Assembly (NCBI GenBank): GCA_029262855.1
Contig: JAJCYP010000054.1
Span: 1-64,000, forward strand
DNA from: Bacteroidota bacterium
GTDB taxonomy: Bacteria; Bacteroidota; Rhodothermia; Rhodothermales; UBA10348
Length of the DNA: 64,000 nucleotides
Reading direction: 5' to 3'
How positions within the stretch are numbered: position 1 is the stretch's first letter; every line of letters begins with the position of its first letter. Below, piece by piece: positions 35,379 to 44,241 of the stretch. The notes beneath the pieces were generated by a model. It was not told where the DNA came from. It searched no databases and saw nothing but the letters and a program-made list of their open reading frames with translations. Position numbers and translations under genes: made by a program.

Positions 35379-35990
35379 CTACCAGCCCGGTGGGGGATCG
35401 GCGTGGCGGGCGGCTTCGTCCGCCGCCTGACCGAGGTACTGGGCGGCCTCGATGGCGCCCTCCCGCTCAGAAATAATGCGGCGGGTCCCGACCAGGCGCT
35501 GGGCGAAATGCCTGGCCAGCAGGTTGGCGATGGCCGCTCCCGTTTTTGGGTGGCGCCGCTGGAGTGTGCGGAATTCAGGGCTGAACAGACCGAGCACCTG
35601 CGTCGGGGAGGTCGCCTGGGCGCTCTCCGTCCGTTTGATGATTCCGCCGCCCAACAGACAGGTGGCCCCCAGCATGTCGTTCGGTCCGATCTCCCGGACT
35701 TCCTGGGGCTCGCCGTCCTCACCCTCAACCAGAAGTCGAACGGAGCCCTGTCGAACGAGGTACAATCCGATCCCGGGATCGCCTTCGTAGTACAGATACT
35801 CATCCTTGCGATACGCCCGCTCGTGAAAAGCCTCCGCGAGGTGGATCAGCATGCCGCGCGGCAGCGGATTGAAGAGCGGGACTTCGCCGAGCAAGTCCGC
35901 CAGTGCGCGGAGCCGGGCGTCTTCTTCCTGCCTGAAGAGACTCTTGCCCAGCTTTCTGAGTCCGTCTGATATGGTGGTCGCCAACGACAT
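35379..35990 (-). CDS. Cyclic-nucleotide-binding-domain protein without a visible DNA-binding domain
   Basis: 203 residues. A cNMP domain spans about 30-150 (EVPLFNPLPRGMLIHLAEAF; YEGDPGIGLYLVRQGSVRLL; GATCLLGGGIIKRTESAQAT). The rest is a helical tail ending RHADPPPGW with no Crp-type HTH, so it does not look like a transcription factor. The phosphate-binding cassette is degenerate (no clear FGE-RAA), so ligand binding is uncertain. It starts 2 bases after the BamA-like gene stops and is followed by rlmD. Similar stand-alone domains regulate membrane or envelope processes in some bacteria. Confidence 0.8.
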   Translation of the reverse strand: MSLATTISDGLRKLGKSLFRQEEDARLRALADLLGEVPLFNPLPRGMLIHLAEAFHERAYRKDEYLYYEGDPGIGLYLVRQGSVRLLVEGEDGEPQEVREIGPNDMLGATCLLGGGIIKRTESAQATSPTQVLGLFSPEFRTLQRRHPKTGAAIANLLARHFAQRLVGTRRIISEREGAIEAAQYLGQAADEAARHADPPPGW

Positions 35991-35992
35991 GG

Positions 35993-38380
35993 TCAGAAGG
36001 TATGGCCGATTCCGAACTGCGCCACAAGATCAGACAGCCCATCTGGCATAAATTCGCCTCTTCTCAAGGGATCGTGGACCTTGAAGGCGAAATCGAGCCT
36101 CACAATCAGGTAATCCCAGCCGAGTCGTATACCGATCCCGGAGCCTACGCCCAGGTCCCGGTAAAACTGGTCCAGCCGGAAGCGGCCCGCCGAAGGCCCC
36201 GGATTTCTCGGTCCTGACCATACGTTCCCGATGTCGACAAACGTGGCGATGCTCCAGTCGGCTTCGAAGAGTCCCCGGATCAGGACCTGTCGATGCTCGA
36301 GGGAGGCTTCGAGCTTGATCTCGCCGCCAAGAATATTGGTCCCGCCGACACCCACAGAATCCGAGAAGGAGGCTCCTCCGGGACCGAGCTCCCTCAGACG
36401 CCAGGCCCGAACGCTTGAGGCTCCCCCGCTGTAGAACCTGCGGTCGAAGGGGACCACGTCTGCCGCGCCGAGAGGTTGCGCGAGTCCGACCACGGCCTTC
36501 CAGGCCAGCACCCTTCGCGGGTTCAGCGTGTGGTATCGGCGGAGGTCCACCAGCCCACGCACGTACTGGCGATAAATGAGCCTGTCATCACTGGTGGATC
36601 CTCCAAAGAACGGGAGTCCAGGGAGACTGCCCTCGATGGTCCCCGGGTCAAAGATGTATCGATCCAGGAGATACGGCAGGTTGCCACCCACCTCGACGGC
36701 CGCCTCGTAGGTGTGCCCATCGTCTCGACGAAAGGGGTCAACCCGGCCTGAACGGAGGGTATACCGGAGAGCGTTGTTTACCTGTGGCTGCGTATAGTCC
36801 TCGACGATCTGACCCTGCTGAACCGGGTCACGGATCGAGGCAAGCACGTCGTCGAGGAAGATCTCACCGAAGCCCTCGAGCGTATCCGGATTTGACACAC
36901 TCAGATCCAGGATATCCACGAAGGAGGTCAAGGTGGGCGAGTGCCGCAACTCAAGGCGATATCCGAGGTTGCCGCGGCCCCGCAACACAAGCCGGAGCGC
37001 GTCCCGCCGGGCCGCCAGAAAGCTGACCGACAACCTGGTCCTGGCATCGTATAGTCCAAGGGCACGGTCCAATCGGCCGAATGGCCACGTCAAGTACGGG
37101 AAGGACAGAGTGCCCGATACGTCCCACTGCGAGCTGGTGAAGCCCTTCTGGAGACCGAGATCGGCGGCGATGGTCCCGGTGGTGCGCAGGCGAAACGCTT
37201 CCCCCCCGCCCAGGACGTTGAGGTTGGAGTAACTAAGCCCCAGCCCGGTCCCGATTTCGTTGTCACTGTCTGCGAATCCCCCGCTGCGCTGGAGCATGAA
37301 GGTCTCGACCTGAATTCGATGTCGATCTCTGGTCTGAAGATCAAAGCGGAGGGGAATCACGGTCGAAGCCGAGTCCGGCCGTACCATCCTCAATTCGGTA
37401 AACGCGAAGACGCCAACGGCATCCAGTCGGCGCTTGGTAGCACTGACCAGGCTTTGGTCGTACCACTGGCCGGGTGCGAATTGAAGGGTTCGTCGCAGGA
37501 CGTTCGGATCGATCCGGCTGTCGCCCACCACGCCGCCTGGAATCGCGAACGTCGTGTCCCCCCGGCTCACCATCACCGTGTCCAGCCTGCCTCCGACGTC
37601 GTCCTGAGGGCCGGAAACGGCGAAGGTCAAATCGCCGAAACGATACCGCCGGTCCAGGCGAATATCCATTACCACATCGAATGAGTCAGGCTTAGCCGGG
37701 ATGACCACCGCGTGAATGGAGTCCCGCGTGATTACCGCGTAGCCGTGGTCCCGCAGGAAGTCGAGTATGCGCCGGCCTTCCTCGAGGAGCAGCGGCTCGG
37801 AATAGCGCGTAGTGCCCCTGAGGAATCCGCTTGAAGAGGGCGTTCCCAGAAGGGCGCCATCGCGCAGATCGCGTTGCACGGAAGGTTCCAGCGGCTCGAG
37901 TCCTTCGTATCGAACCTCCCGGATGAACGTGGGAGGCCCGGGATCAATCCGGAAGACCACGTGGGTCTTCTGCCGCCCCCGAGTGGTGTCAATGATGGCC
38001 TCGATCGCGGCTCGCCTGAACCCTTCCTGGTTGTAGAAGAGTCTGAGCCGTTCAACGTCCGCCGCGACAACGGTGGTGTCGAGGGGGGCCGGAGGTTCTC
38101 CGCTGGCCCGGATGCCCCGCCCGAGTCGGCCGCCCATGCCATCGCCAAATCTATACAGCCAGAGCCACCAGTTCGCCCCTGGGATGTCGAGCAGTCTGCG
38201 GTTCCCGCGAGTTCTGGTTCGGAGCTGCAGCTGCTCCTTGGAGAACACCAGGTCGCCCTGATACCTGACGTGGGCCACACGATAGGTCCGCTGATCGGGC
38301 GCATTATCCTGTGCCCGTGCGACAGATGTGCCACTCAGCCCTCCGACCAGAACAATCAGGCCGAGCAGGGCACGAAGCAT
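35993..38380 (-). CDS. BamA/TamA-family outer membrane protein (Omp85)
   Basis: 795 residues from the ATG at 38380, with signal peptide MLRALLGLIVLVGGLSGTSV ending ARAQ. The earlier frame to 38620 overlaps the DUF2795 gene. POTRA-like segments begin at YRVAHVRYQGDLVFSKEQLQ and PTFIREVRYEGLEPLEPSVQ, and a third precedes the barrel. The C-terminal ~400 residues are a beta-barrel with the Omp85 hallmark FYSGGASSVRAWRLRELGPG and a terminal GHTF (C-terminal Phe). No Cys lipobox is present, so it is not a TamL lipoprotein. It probably assembles or inserts outer-membrane proteins. It lies in an operon with the cNMP protein. Confidence 0.88.
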   Translation of the reverse strand: MLRALLGLIVLVGGLSGTSVARAQDNAPDQRTYRVAHVRYQGDLVFSKEQLQLRTRTRGNRRLLDIPGANWWLWLYRFGDGMGGRLGRGIRASGEPPAPLDTTVVAADVERLRLFYNQEGFRRAAIEAIIDTTRGRQKTHVVFRIDPGPPTFIREVRYEGLEPLEPSVQRDLRDGALLGTPSSSGFLRGTTRYSEPLLLEEGRRILDFLRDHGYAVITRDSIHAVVIPAKPDSFDVVMDIRLDRRYRFGDLTFAVSGPQDDVGGRLDTVMVSRGDTTFAIPGGVVGDSRIDPNVLRRTLQFAPGQWYDQSLVSATKRRLDAVGVFAFTELRMVRPDSASTVIPLRFDLQTRDRHRIQVETFMLQRSGGFADSDNEIGTGLGLSYSNLNVLGGGEAFRLRTTGTIAADLGLQKGFTSSQWDVSGTLSFPYLTWPFGRLDRALGLYDARTRLSVSFLAARRDALRLVLRGRGNLGYRLELRHSPTLTSFVDILDLSVSNPDTLEGFGEIFLDDVLASIRDPVQQGQIVEDYTQPQVNNALRYTLRSGRVDPFRRDDGHTYEAAVEVGGNLPYLLDRYIFDPGTIEGSLPGLPFFGGSTSDDRLIYRQYVRGLVDLRRYHTLNPRRVLAWKAVVGLAQPLGAADVVPFDRRFYSGGASSVRAWRLRELGPGGASFSDSVGVGGTNILGGEIKLEASLEHRQVLIRGLFEADWSIATFVDIGNVWSGPRNPGPSAGRFRLDQFYRDLGVGSGIGIRLGWDYLIVRLDFAFKVHDPLRRGEFMPDGLSDLVAQFGIGHTF

Positions 38381-38414
38381 ATTGCTGTGGAGTTTGGTCG
38401 GCACCGAGGCCGGA

Positions 38415-38639
38415 TCAGTCCTCCTCGAAATAGAAGTCGTCGTCGCCGGTTGGGTAGTCCGGCCAGACCTCCTCGATGCTCTCGTAGGGCTCGCCGTCAT
38501 CCTCCATGGCCATGAGATTGTCGCCAACCTCAGCGGGCGCACCAGTGCGATCCGCGTAGTCCATGAGTTCCACGCGGGTAGCGGGCCAAGGGGCATCCTC
38601 CAGATAGGAGGCCAAGTCAAGAGTCCAGTACATGCTCAA
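38415..38639 (-). CDS. DUF2795-domain small acidic protein
   Basis: 74 residues (72 if the second ATG at 38633 is used). The sequence YWTLDLASYLEDAPWPATRV, followed by ELMDYADRTGAPAEVGDNLM and EDDGEPYESIEEVWPDYPTG, is the conserved pattern of a short DUF2795 protein common in Bacteroidota-like genomes. It is strongly acidic at the C-terminus (DDDFYFEED). Its function is unknown. It immediately precedes the BamA-like gene on the same strand, 34 bases apart. Confidence 0.75.
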   Translation of the reverse strand: MSMYWTLDLASYLEDAPWPATRVELMDYADRTGAPAEVGDNLMAMEDDGEPYESIEEVWPDYPTGDDDFYFEED

Positions 38640-38698
38640 TTAGGCGGGGAGCAGATCGCTCGCGGCCACTATAGTATCCTTCGTGGTGAAATGCAAGA

Positions 38699-38732
38699 CG
38701 GCCGGAATAGCTATAGGGAAGCTTTCCGGCCG
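38699..38732 (-). terminator. Hairpin terminator after the M23 peptidase gene
   Basis: CGGCCGGAA (38699-38707) pairs with TTCCGGCCG (38724-38732) over a 16-base loop. On the minus strand it is 47 bases beyond the M23 stop and is followed by TCTTGCATTTCA. Confidence 0.6.
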
Positions 38733-38779
38733 ACACAATGGTCTTTGTGAAACGACTGCCTTTCGGCAGCAGACCACGC

Positions 38780-39757
38780 TTAGTCGAAGATGACCGTTGT
38801 GTTCTCCGCCTCTTCCAGAATTTTCTGGTAGGCTGCCGGCGTCAGACTCGGAGCCAAAAAGTAGACAGGGTTGAGGGCGCGTCCTTCCAGATCCCGGACC
38901 TCATAATGGAGGTGGGGTGATTTGGAGAGTCCCGTGCTGCCGCTGTAAGCCACGACGTCGCCACGGGAGACTTTTCGGCCAGGGCGGAGGCCCTTCTCAA
39001 AATTGCGAAGGTGCGCGTAGAGCGTGACGTAGCCAGCGGTCTCGTGTTGGATCTTGACGTAATTGCCGTATCCATTACCGCGCTTGGCCTCCAGGACAAC
39101 GCCGTCACCGGCGGCAACGACTGGCGTGCCTGTGTTGACGTTGATGTCGACGCCGTAGTGCATGCGGCGAACCTTGAGAATGGGGTGGTAGCGCATCCCG
39201 AATCCGGAGATAACGCGTCCCTCGGACGGAATCATGATGGGCATCTGTTCCAGCTGCACCTCGTAGTCCGAAGCATAGCGAGTCAACTCACGATAGCTGT
39301 CGGTCTGAAAGCCAACCTGCCGTTCGAGTCGGTCCAGTCCCTCGGCGGTACTCCGCAAAACGCGGGAGGCCGACGAACTGAAACGGGAGAACTCAGCGTA
39401 GGGATCGGCACCACCGACACCCAACTGGCGAATATCCTCCGAGATCGGGTCCGCCTGGAACAGAGAGCGGTAAAGCTCCTGGTCCTTCTCGCTCAGTTTC
39501 TCCAGTTCGGAGGAAACGGACGCGATTCGTTGATCGAAATCGGCCAGCTGCTGCTGCAGGGCCTCATTCTCGGCACGCAGCGCCAGTTCCTGTGGGGTTT
39601 CGACCACGTGATCCATTCCCCAGGTCAGACCCAAGGCGAGGATGACGGCGATAGATACCACGCCTGCCACCTGCATCTGCAGGCGCCTGCGCCGACTCTT
39701 CAGCTCGACGAAGGAGCAACTGTCGGAATCGTAATAGTAGTAGCGATGTTTAGCCAT
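38780..39757 (-). CDS. Membrane-anchored M23-family peptidoglycan endopeptidase
   Basis: 325 residues from the ATG at 39757 (MAKHRYYYYDSDSCSFVELK). The frame continues to 39943 but the added part lacks family character. A single transmembrane helix (VAGVVSIAVILALGLTWGMD, about 31-50) is followed by a coiled coil (about 55-100). The LytM domain spans about 195-310, with GFGMRYHPILKVRRMHYGVD containing the metal-ligating His and Asp, VTLYAHL, and the HLH motif in SKSPHLHYEVR. All zinc ligands look present, so it should be active on cell-wall peptides. It resembles the Bacteroidota M23 protein commonly paired with cell-shape genes. Confidence 0.92.
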   Translation of the reverse strand: MAKHRYYYYDSDSCSFVELKSRRRRLQMQVAGVVSIAVILALGLTWGMDHVVETPQELALRAENEALQQQLADFDQRIASVSSELEKLSEKDQELYRSLFQADPISEDIRQLGVGGADPYAEFSRFSSSASRVLRSTAEGLDRLERQVGFQTDSYRELTRYASDYEVQLEQMPIMIPSEGRVISGFGMRYHPILKVRRMHYGVDINVNTGTPVVAAGDGVVLEAKRGNGYGNYVKIQHETAGYVTLYAHLRNFEKGLRPGRKVSRGDVVAYSGSTGLSKSPHLHYEVRDLEGRALNPVYFLAPSLTPAAYQKILEEAENTTVIFD

Positions 39758-40082
39758 GCGGCGACGGGGACCAACCTGATGCCGATATCTTTCGACAGAT
39801 CTCTTATCGGCCAGGATTTGGGTTTCAGTAGGGGCCGTACTGCTTCGCAAGGGGATCATTCGGCTTTCACTTCGTCCACGATTCGAGGGCGCGCCTGTAG
39901 GACTGCTGTCTCGAATGGTGCTTTGGCGAAGGTCGTGGGGCATTCCCTGGGGGACGCCGGCGCGAGGCCGAATAGTCTGGGGGGCTAGTCAGTTCGGATG
40001 AGGGGGGTGAACTCTACGCATAGGGCGAGGAGTCGGGCGATAATAGGCATCGCTGAACTCCCGGTCAATGACGAACCCGGGT
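39758..40082. other. Intergenic stretch between M23 peptidase and ridA
   Basis: About 325 bases with no gene I can support. The minus-strand open frame running to 39943 looks like a random extension of the peptidase. It likely holds the peptidase promoter. No hairpin or repeat stood out. Confidence 0.4.
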
Positions 40083-40484
40083 CTACTGTTCCCCGGGGGC
40101 CACCGCCAGGGCTTCGATTTCAACCAACATGCGCGGGTCAATCAGTCCGGACACCTCAACCATGGAGGTGGCGGGCAGGATAGCACCGAACACTTCGCCG
40201 TGTGCCCGGCCCACTGATTCCCAGTCGCCGATGTCCGTCACATAGATGCGGGTTCGAATCACATCGTCCAGCGTGACGCCGGCCTGCGTGAGGGCCGCCT
40301 CAATGTTTGCGAGGGTTTGGACGGTCTGAGCCCGGGCGTCCCCTTCGCCGACCAACTCTCCGTCATCTCCGGTCGCGGTGCAGCCGGAGACGACAACCAG
40401 GTTGCCCACCCGGACGGCCCGGGAGTAGCCGACCACGGGCTCCCATGGAGTACCCGAACTGATGTTTAAACGCTTGTCTCCCAT
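40083..40484 (-). CDS. ridA: RidA/YjgF family protein
   Basis: 133 residues. RidA family sequence covers [56 protein letters not shown] and [15 protein letters not shown]. The Arg of [11 protein letters not shown] is in the position that binds the carboxylate of imine substrates. RidA deaminates reactive 2-aminoacrylate released by PLP enzymes. Paralogues vary. It precedes no clear partner; the SpoIIE-type gene lies 8 bases upstream on the same strand. Confidence 0.88.
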   Translation of the reverse strand: MGDKRLNISSGTPWEPVVGYSRAVRVGNLVVVSGCTATGDDGELVGEGDARAQTVQTLANIEAALTQAGVTLDDVIRTRIYVTDIGDWESVGRAHGEVFGAILPATSMVEVSGLIDPRMLVEIEALAVAPGEQ

Positions 40485-40492
40485 CCCGCCCC

Positions 40493-41608
40493 TCAGGTGG
40501 TCAGCGGGAGTCGTGCCTTTTCCCGGCGGGCGACCACGGCCACGGAGAGGTCATCGCTTGGGCGGGCGGCCCCGACAAAGGCCGTCACCGCGGCCACAAT
40601 ATGCTCGCCGACCTCGCGGGCGCTGCGCCCATAGGCGTGCTCGAGCAGCCGGTGCAGCCGATCGTCTCCGAAGAACGCCCCGTGGGCGTCGCGGGCCTCG
40701 GTGACTCCATCGCTGACGATGACCAGCAGTTCGCCCGCGTCCACTTCCACGTCCGTTTCAACGTAGCGGGCCTTGTTGGTCAGGCCGATGGCTGCTCCGC
40801 CTTTCTTCAGTTCAACGATGCCCTCGCGGGTGACCACGTGCGGAGGGAGGTGGCCGGCATTGACCACGCGCACATTCGTGTCGGATCCCGACAACTCGGC
40901 GTACACCAGGGAGGCGAATCGTCCGGGGATACCGTCCCGGCAAAAAATTTCGTTGACCCGCGCTCCGAGTTCGGAGAGCGAGTGGATGGAGGGCGCGATG
41001 GCGCGGACCGTCGACTGCAGCTTGGCCATGAAGAGTGCCGCAGCCAGCCCCTTCCCCGAGACGTCACCGAGCGAAACGGAGAATCGATCTTCCTCGATCA
41101 ACTGGCAGTCGATGAGGTCTCCGCCGACGTCGTTGGCCGGAGCGGTGTACAACCAGATATCCCATCCTGGAAAGTGCGGGTTCTGCTCGGGCATCAATGC
41201 GGACTGAACCGCCCGGCCCGCTTCCAGCTCATCCCTGGCCAGAAGCTTGTCCTTCAACTCCAGAAACAGAATGAAAAGCATGGACAGAAAGCCAAGCAGG
41301 AGATTGCCTGTGTCACCCCCGGCACCGTCAGCAGCCAGGACGAGACCCACGGCCATGATGATGCGGCGGGTGGGTGTCAGCTTCAGAAACATGCTCTTGA
41401 GGAGCAGCCACGAAGATACCATCCAGCGTTTGACGGGATGCATGCCGGACAGGCGGGACCGCGTGTCGCGATCCAGATAGAAGTCGTAGGTCTCCCGCAG
41501 ATCCTGACGCAGGGTCTGGGGGATCTCGGCCGAGTTCAGGTCGCGGAAGAGCGACTCCGCGAACCGGGCGGACTTCTCGTAAACAGTTTTGGTATCAGAC
41601 GATGACAT
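40493..41608 (-). CDS. SpoIIE/RsbU-type PP2C phosphatase, membrane-associated
   Basis: 371 residues. The N-terminus is a helical region. A hydrophobic pair lies at about 79-117 ([33 protein letters not shown]), followed by a short linker helix. The catalytic domain starts at [20 protein letters not shown], with Mg-binding motifs [31 protein letters not shown] and [14 protein letters not shown]. Such enzymes dephosphorylate anti-anti-sigma proteins in partner-switching systems. No STAS or kinase gene is adjacent. It is transcribed divergently from the NhaC antiporter, 95 bases apart. Confidence 0.88.
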   Translation of the reverse strand: MSSSDTKTVYEKSARFAESLFRDLNSAEIPQTLRQDLRETYDFYLDRDTRSRLSGMHPVKRWMVSSWLLLKSMFLKLTPTRRIIMAVGLVLAADGAGGDTGNLLLGFLSMLFILFLELKDKLLARDELEAGRAVQSALMPEQNPHFPGWDIWLYTAPANDVGGDLIDCQLIEEDRFSVSLGDVSGKGLAAALFMAKLQSTVRAIAPSIHSLSELGARVNEIFCRDGIPGRFASLVYAELSGSDTNVRVVNAGHLPPHVVTREGIVELKKGGAAIGLTNKARYVETDVEVDAGELLVIVSDGVTEARDAHGAFFGDDRLHRLLEHAYGRSAREVGEHIVAAVTAFVGAARPSDDLSVAVVARREKARLPLTT

Positions 41609-41703
41609 AAGGCGCGCGTGTGGAGCAAGTTACTACGGATGGCCGGTCAATAGGGTGCGATTGATTCCTGCGCTTACCTTGGCGGCCAGGAAAACCTGGC
41701 ATT

Positions 41704-43125
41704 ATGGACTGGATCGTTCTGCTGCCGCCCATCGCGGCCATTGCTCTTGCCCTCTGGACGAAAGAGGTCTACCTCAGCCTGTTCGCGGGACTCCTGATAG
41801 GAACCACGATTCTGGTTGGAGGCAATCCCGTACTCGGGATGCGTGAGTTGGTTGAGCAACTCGTGCTCGTATTTCAGGACCCGGGAAACACGCGGATCGT
41901 GTTTTTCTGCCTGCTGGTCGGCGGCCTCATGGCGCTGGTCCAGGGCTCGGGCGGTGTGGCCGGCTTTGTCAAATGGGCGCAGTCCCGCGGCTGGGGCCAG
42001 ACGCGCCGCGGTGCCGAGCTGTTGGCGTGGGTCGTCGGCATGCTCATTTTCGTCGAGTCGTCCATCACAAGCCTGGTGGTTGGCGCGGTCAGCCGGCCGT
42101 TCTTCGATCGCCTCAAGATTCCGCGGGAAAAGCTGGCCTTCTACTGCGACACCACGTCCGCGGCGGTCTGCATGACGTTCCCGCTGAACGGCTGGGGCGC
42201 CTACATCCTGGGGCTGCTGGCCGCCCAGGGAATCAGCGAGGGTGCGGTTGGCCTGCTGGTCTCGGGCCTCCTGTTCAACTTCTACAGTTGGCTCGCGATT
42301 CTCTTCGCCCTGGTCGTGGCGTTGACGGGCTGGCGATTCGGGTCCATGAAGACGGCCGAAAAGCGTGCGCTTGAGACGGGGGCGCTGACCCGCCCGGGCT
42401 CAACGCCAATGATGTCTGAGGAGGTCTCCGAACTGGAGCCGGTGACCGGGGCTCCCGAGCAGGCACGAGACCTCCTGATCCCAATCGGAGTGATGGTCCT
42501 GATGATCTTCGTCGGGCTGTGGATCACCGGAGACGGCGACCTGATGCGCGGATCGGGCTCGACGTCCGTTCTCTGGGCGGTAGGAACGGCCATCATGGTG
42601 GCGGCGGGTCTCTACGCCATTCCGCGCAACGGGCAGCGTGTCATGACCCCCATGCAGTCGTCTGCGCTGGTTCTCAAGGGGTCGGCCGGGCTCGTCGGCG
42701 TTACGATACTGATTGTGTTCGCGTTCGCGCTGGGTCAGGTATCCCGTGCACTCGAGATGGGCCCCTACGTCGTGGGCCTGGTGGGTGATGGCGTTCCGAC
42801 GTGGTGGATTCCGGCGCTGGTCTTTGTGGTGACCTCATTTATTTCCTTCACCCTGGGATCGTCCTGGACGGCGTTTGCGATTCTGCTTCCCATCGCCCTG
42901 CCGCTGGCCAGTGGCCTGGGACTTCCGGAGTCACTCATGCTGGGCGCGGTTCTCTCAGGCGGAGTTTGGGGCGATCACGCCTCGCCGCTTTCGGACACCT
43001 CGATCATTTCATCGATGTCGGCGGCCTGTGACCACGTCGATCACATCCGGACCCAAATGCCCTACGCCCTGGCTGTGGGCGGCGTAGCCTTTGCCGCCTA
43101 TCTGGTGGCCGGACTCCTGGCATAG
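41704..43125 (+). CDS. NhaC-family Na+/H+ antiporter
   Basis: 473 residues, mostly hydrophobic, with about 11-12 transmembrane segments. Typical NhaC elements include AWVVGMLIFVESSITSLVVG, FYCDTTSAAVCMTFPLNGWG and TLGSSWTAFAILLPIALPLA. The C-terminal block is GGVWGDHASPLSDTSIISSM followed by ACDHVDHIRTQMPYALAVG. It would exchange Na+ for H+ or, in some homologues, carry amino or organic acids. The neighbour two genes on is phenylalanine hydroxylase, so transport of an aromatic substrate is conceivable but not supported. A 71-residue membrane protein follows 7 bases downstream. Confidence 0.85.
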   Translation: MDWIVLLPPIAAIALALWTKEVYLSLFAGLLIGTTILVGGNPVLGMRELVEQLVLVFQDPGNTRIVFFCLLVGGLMALVQGSGGVAGFVKWAQSRGWGQTRRGAELLAWVVGMLIFVESSITSLVVGAVSRPFFDRLKIPREKLAFYCDTTSAAVCMTFPLNGWGAYILGLLAAQGISEGAVGLLVSGLLFNFYSWLAILFALVVALTGWRFGSMKTAEKRALETGALTRPGSTPMMSEEVSELEPVTGAPEQARDLLIPIGVMVLMIFVGLWITGDGDLMRGSGSTSVLWAVGTAIMVAAGLYAIPRNGQRVMTPMQSSALVLKGSAGLVGVTILIVFAFALGQVSRALEMGPYVVGLVGDGVPTWWIPALVFVVTSFISFTLGSSWTAFAILLPIALPLASGLGLPESLMLGAVLSGGVWGDHASPLSDTSIISSMSAACDHVDHIRTQMPYALAVGGVAFAAYLVAGLLA

Positions 43126-43132
43126 AATCAGC

Positions 43133-43348
43133 GTGACGAACTGGGCTTTTGAAACGTGGCCGCGCATCATTGTCGGGGCACTGGTATTGTCGACGGCCTT
43201 CGCGGTTGCACATGCGCTGGGACGCGTCGTGACGGGATTGGACGGGGCGATTGACCGTGCGACCGTGGCGGCTTTCGTCCTTGTTTTCGGGAGTTACCTG
43301 GTCATCGCTACCATGCATCGCCGGAACCCGATCGAGGACGACGAGTAG
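43133..43348 (+). CDS. Small two-helix membrane protein, unknown
   Basis: 71 residues from GTG 43133 (VTNWAFETWPRIIVGALVLS). It has two hydrophobic helices (about 11-32 and 44-63) separated by a polar turn, with a charged C-terminus (HRRNPIEDDE). The frame to 43091 overlaps the antiporter and is not favoured. It lies 7 bases after the antiporter stop, so it may be a small subunit or stabiliser. I do not recognise the family. Confidence 0.55.
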   Translation: MTNWAFETWPRIIVGALVLSTAFAVAHALGRVVTGLDGAIDRATVAAFVLVFGSYLVIATMHRRNPIEDDE

Positions 43349-43424
43349 TCCAAAAGCGAAATTTCGCTGGACAACACGAGGGCGCGCAAGCCCAGTCAGA
43401 ATCAACGGAAACGGTCCCCTGGAT

Positions 43425-44240
43425 ATGGATGCAGCGGTAGAGCCAGATCTGAGATCGGCGTACGAAAAGGCAGCAGCGGACGGCGTGGATCCGCGCTGTG
43501 TGCCACAGGGTCTCGACCAGGACCCACCCCTGGGGCGAGACATCGTGCCGCCCCAGTATTCCACCCTCGAGCACGACAACTGGCGCTTCCTCTTCGAACG
43601 CCAGATGCAACTGCTCCCGGGGCGCGCCGGCCAGGCCTTTATGACAGGCGTCGAAACGCTCCACATGACCCCCGACCGGATTCCGCGACTCGCCGATCTG
43701 AGTGCCCGGATGGAGGAAGCCGCCGGTTGGCGCATTGCCCGAATTCCGGGGCTGCTCCACGAGCGGGACTTCTTCAACCTGCTGTCCAAACGCATCTTCC
43801 CGTCCACCGACTACATCCGCGGCGTGGATGAGTTGGACTACACGCCCGCGCCGGACTGCTTCCACGACATTTTCGGCCACATGCCGATGCTGACGGAGCC
43901 GGCGTTTGCCGACTTCTACCAGTTATTCGGCCAGGCGGCGCTCAATGCGGAGGGATCCGACCGGATTCGGCTGGAGCGGCTTCACTGGTTTGCCGTGGAG
44001 TTCGGGCTGATCAAGCAGGACGAAGGCAACCGCATCTTCGGCGCCGGCATCCTGTCATCACGAAATGAAGTGATGCATGCCCTGTCCAATGACGTTGAGC
44101 GCATCCCCTTCGAGGTTGCCAGAGTCGTCGAGCAGGATTATCAGGTTTGGCACCTGCAGCCCATCCTCTTCGTTCTGGAATCCTTCGACCAGCTTGTCGA
44201 TGGATTCCGGTCATGGACCCACGAACGGGGGCTGACCTGA
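43425..44240 (+). CDS. phhA: Phenylalanine 4-monooxygenase
   Basis: Pterin-dependent hydroxylation of phenylalanine to tyrosine. The ATG at 43425 gives 271 residues, the usual bacterial length. The longer frame overlaps the preceding gene. The non-haem iron ligands are clear: His147 and His152 in CFHDIFGHMPML, and Glu192 in HWFAVEFGLI. The C-terminal RIFGAGILSSRNEVMHALS is also typical. No pterin carbinolamine dehydratase gene is nearby. Confidence 0.95.
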   Translation: MDAAVEPDLRSAYEKAAADGVDPRCVPQGLDQDPPLGRDIVPPQYSTLEHDNWRFLFERQMQLLPGRAGQAFMTGVETLHMTPDRIPRLADLSARMEEAAGWRIARIPGLLHERDFFNLLSKRIFPSTDYIRGVDELDYTPAPDCFHDIFGHMPMLTEPAFADFYQLFGQAALNAEGSDRIRLERLHWFAVEFGLIKQDEGNRIFGAGILSSRNEVMHALSNDVERIPFEVARVVEQDYQVWHLQPILFVLESFDQLVDGFRSWTHERGLT

Positions 44241-44241
44241 C

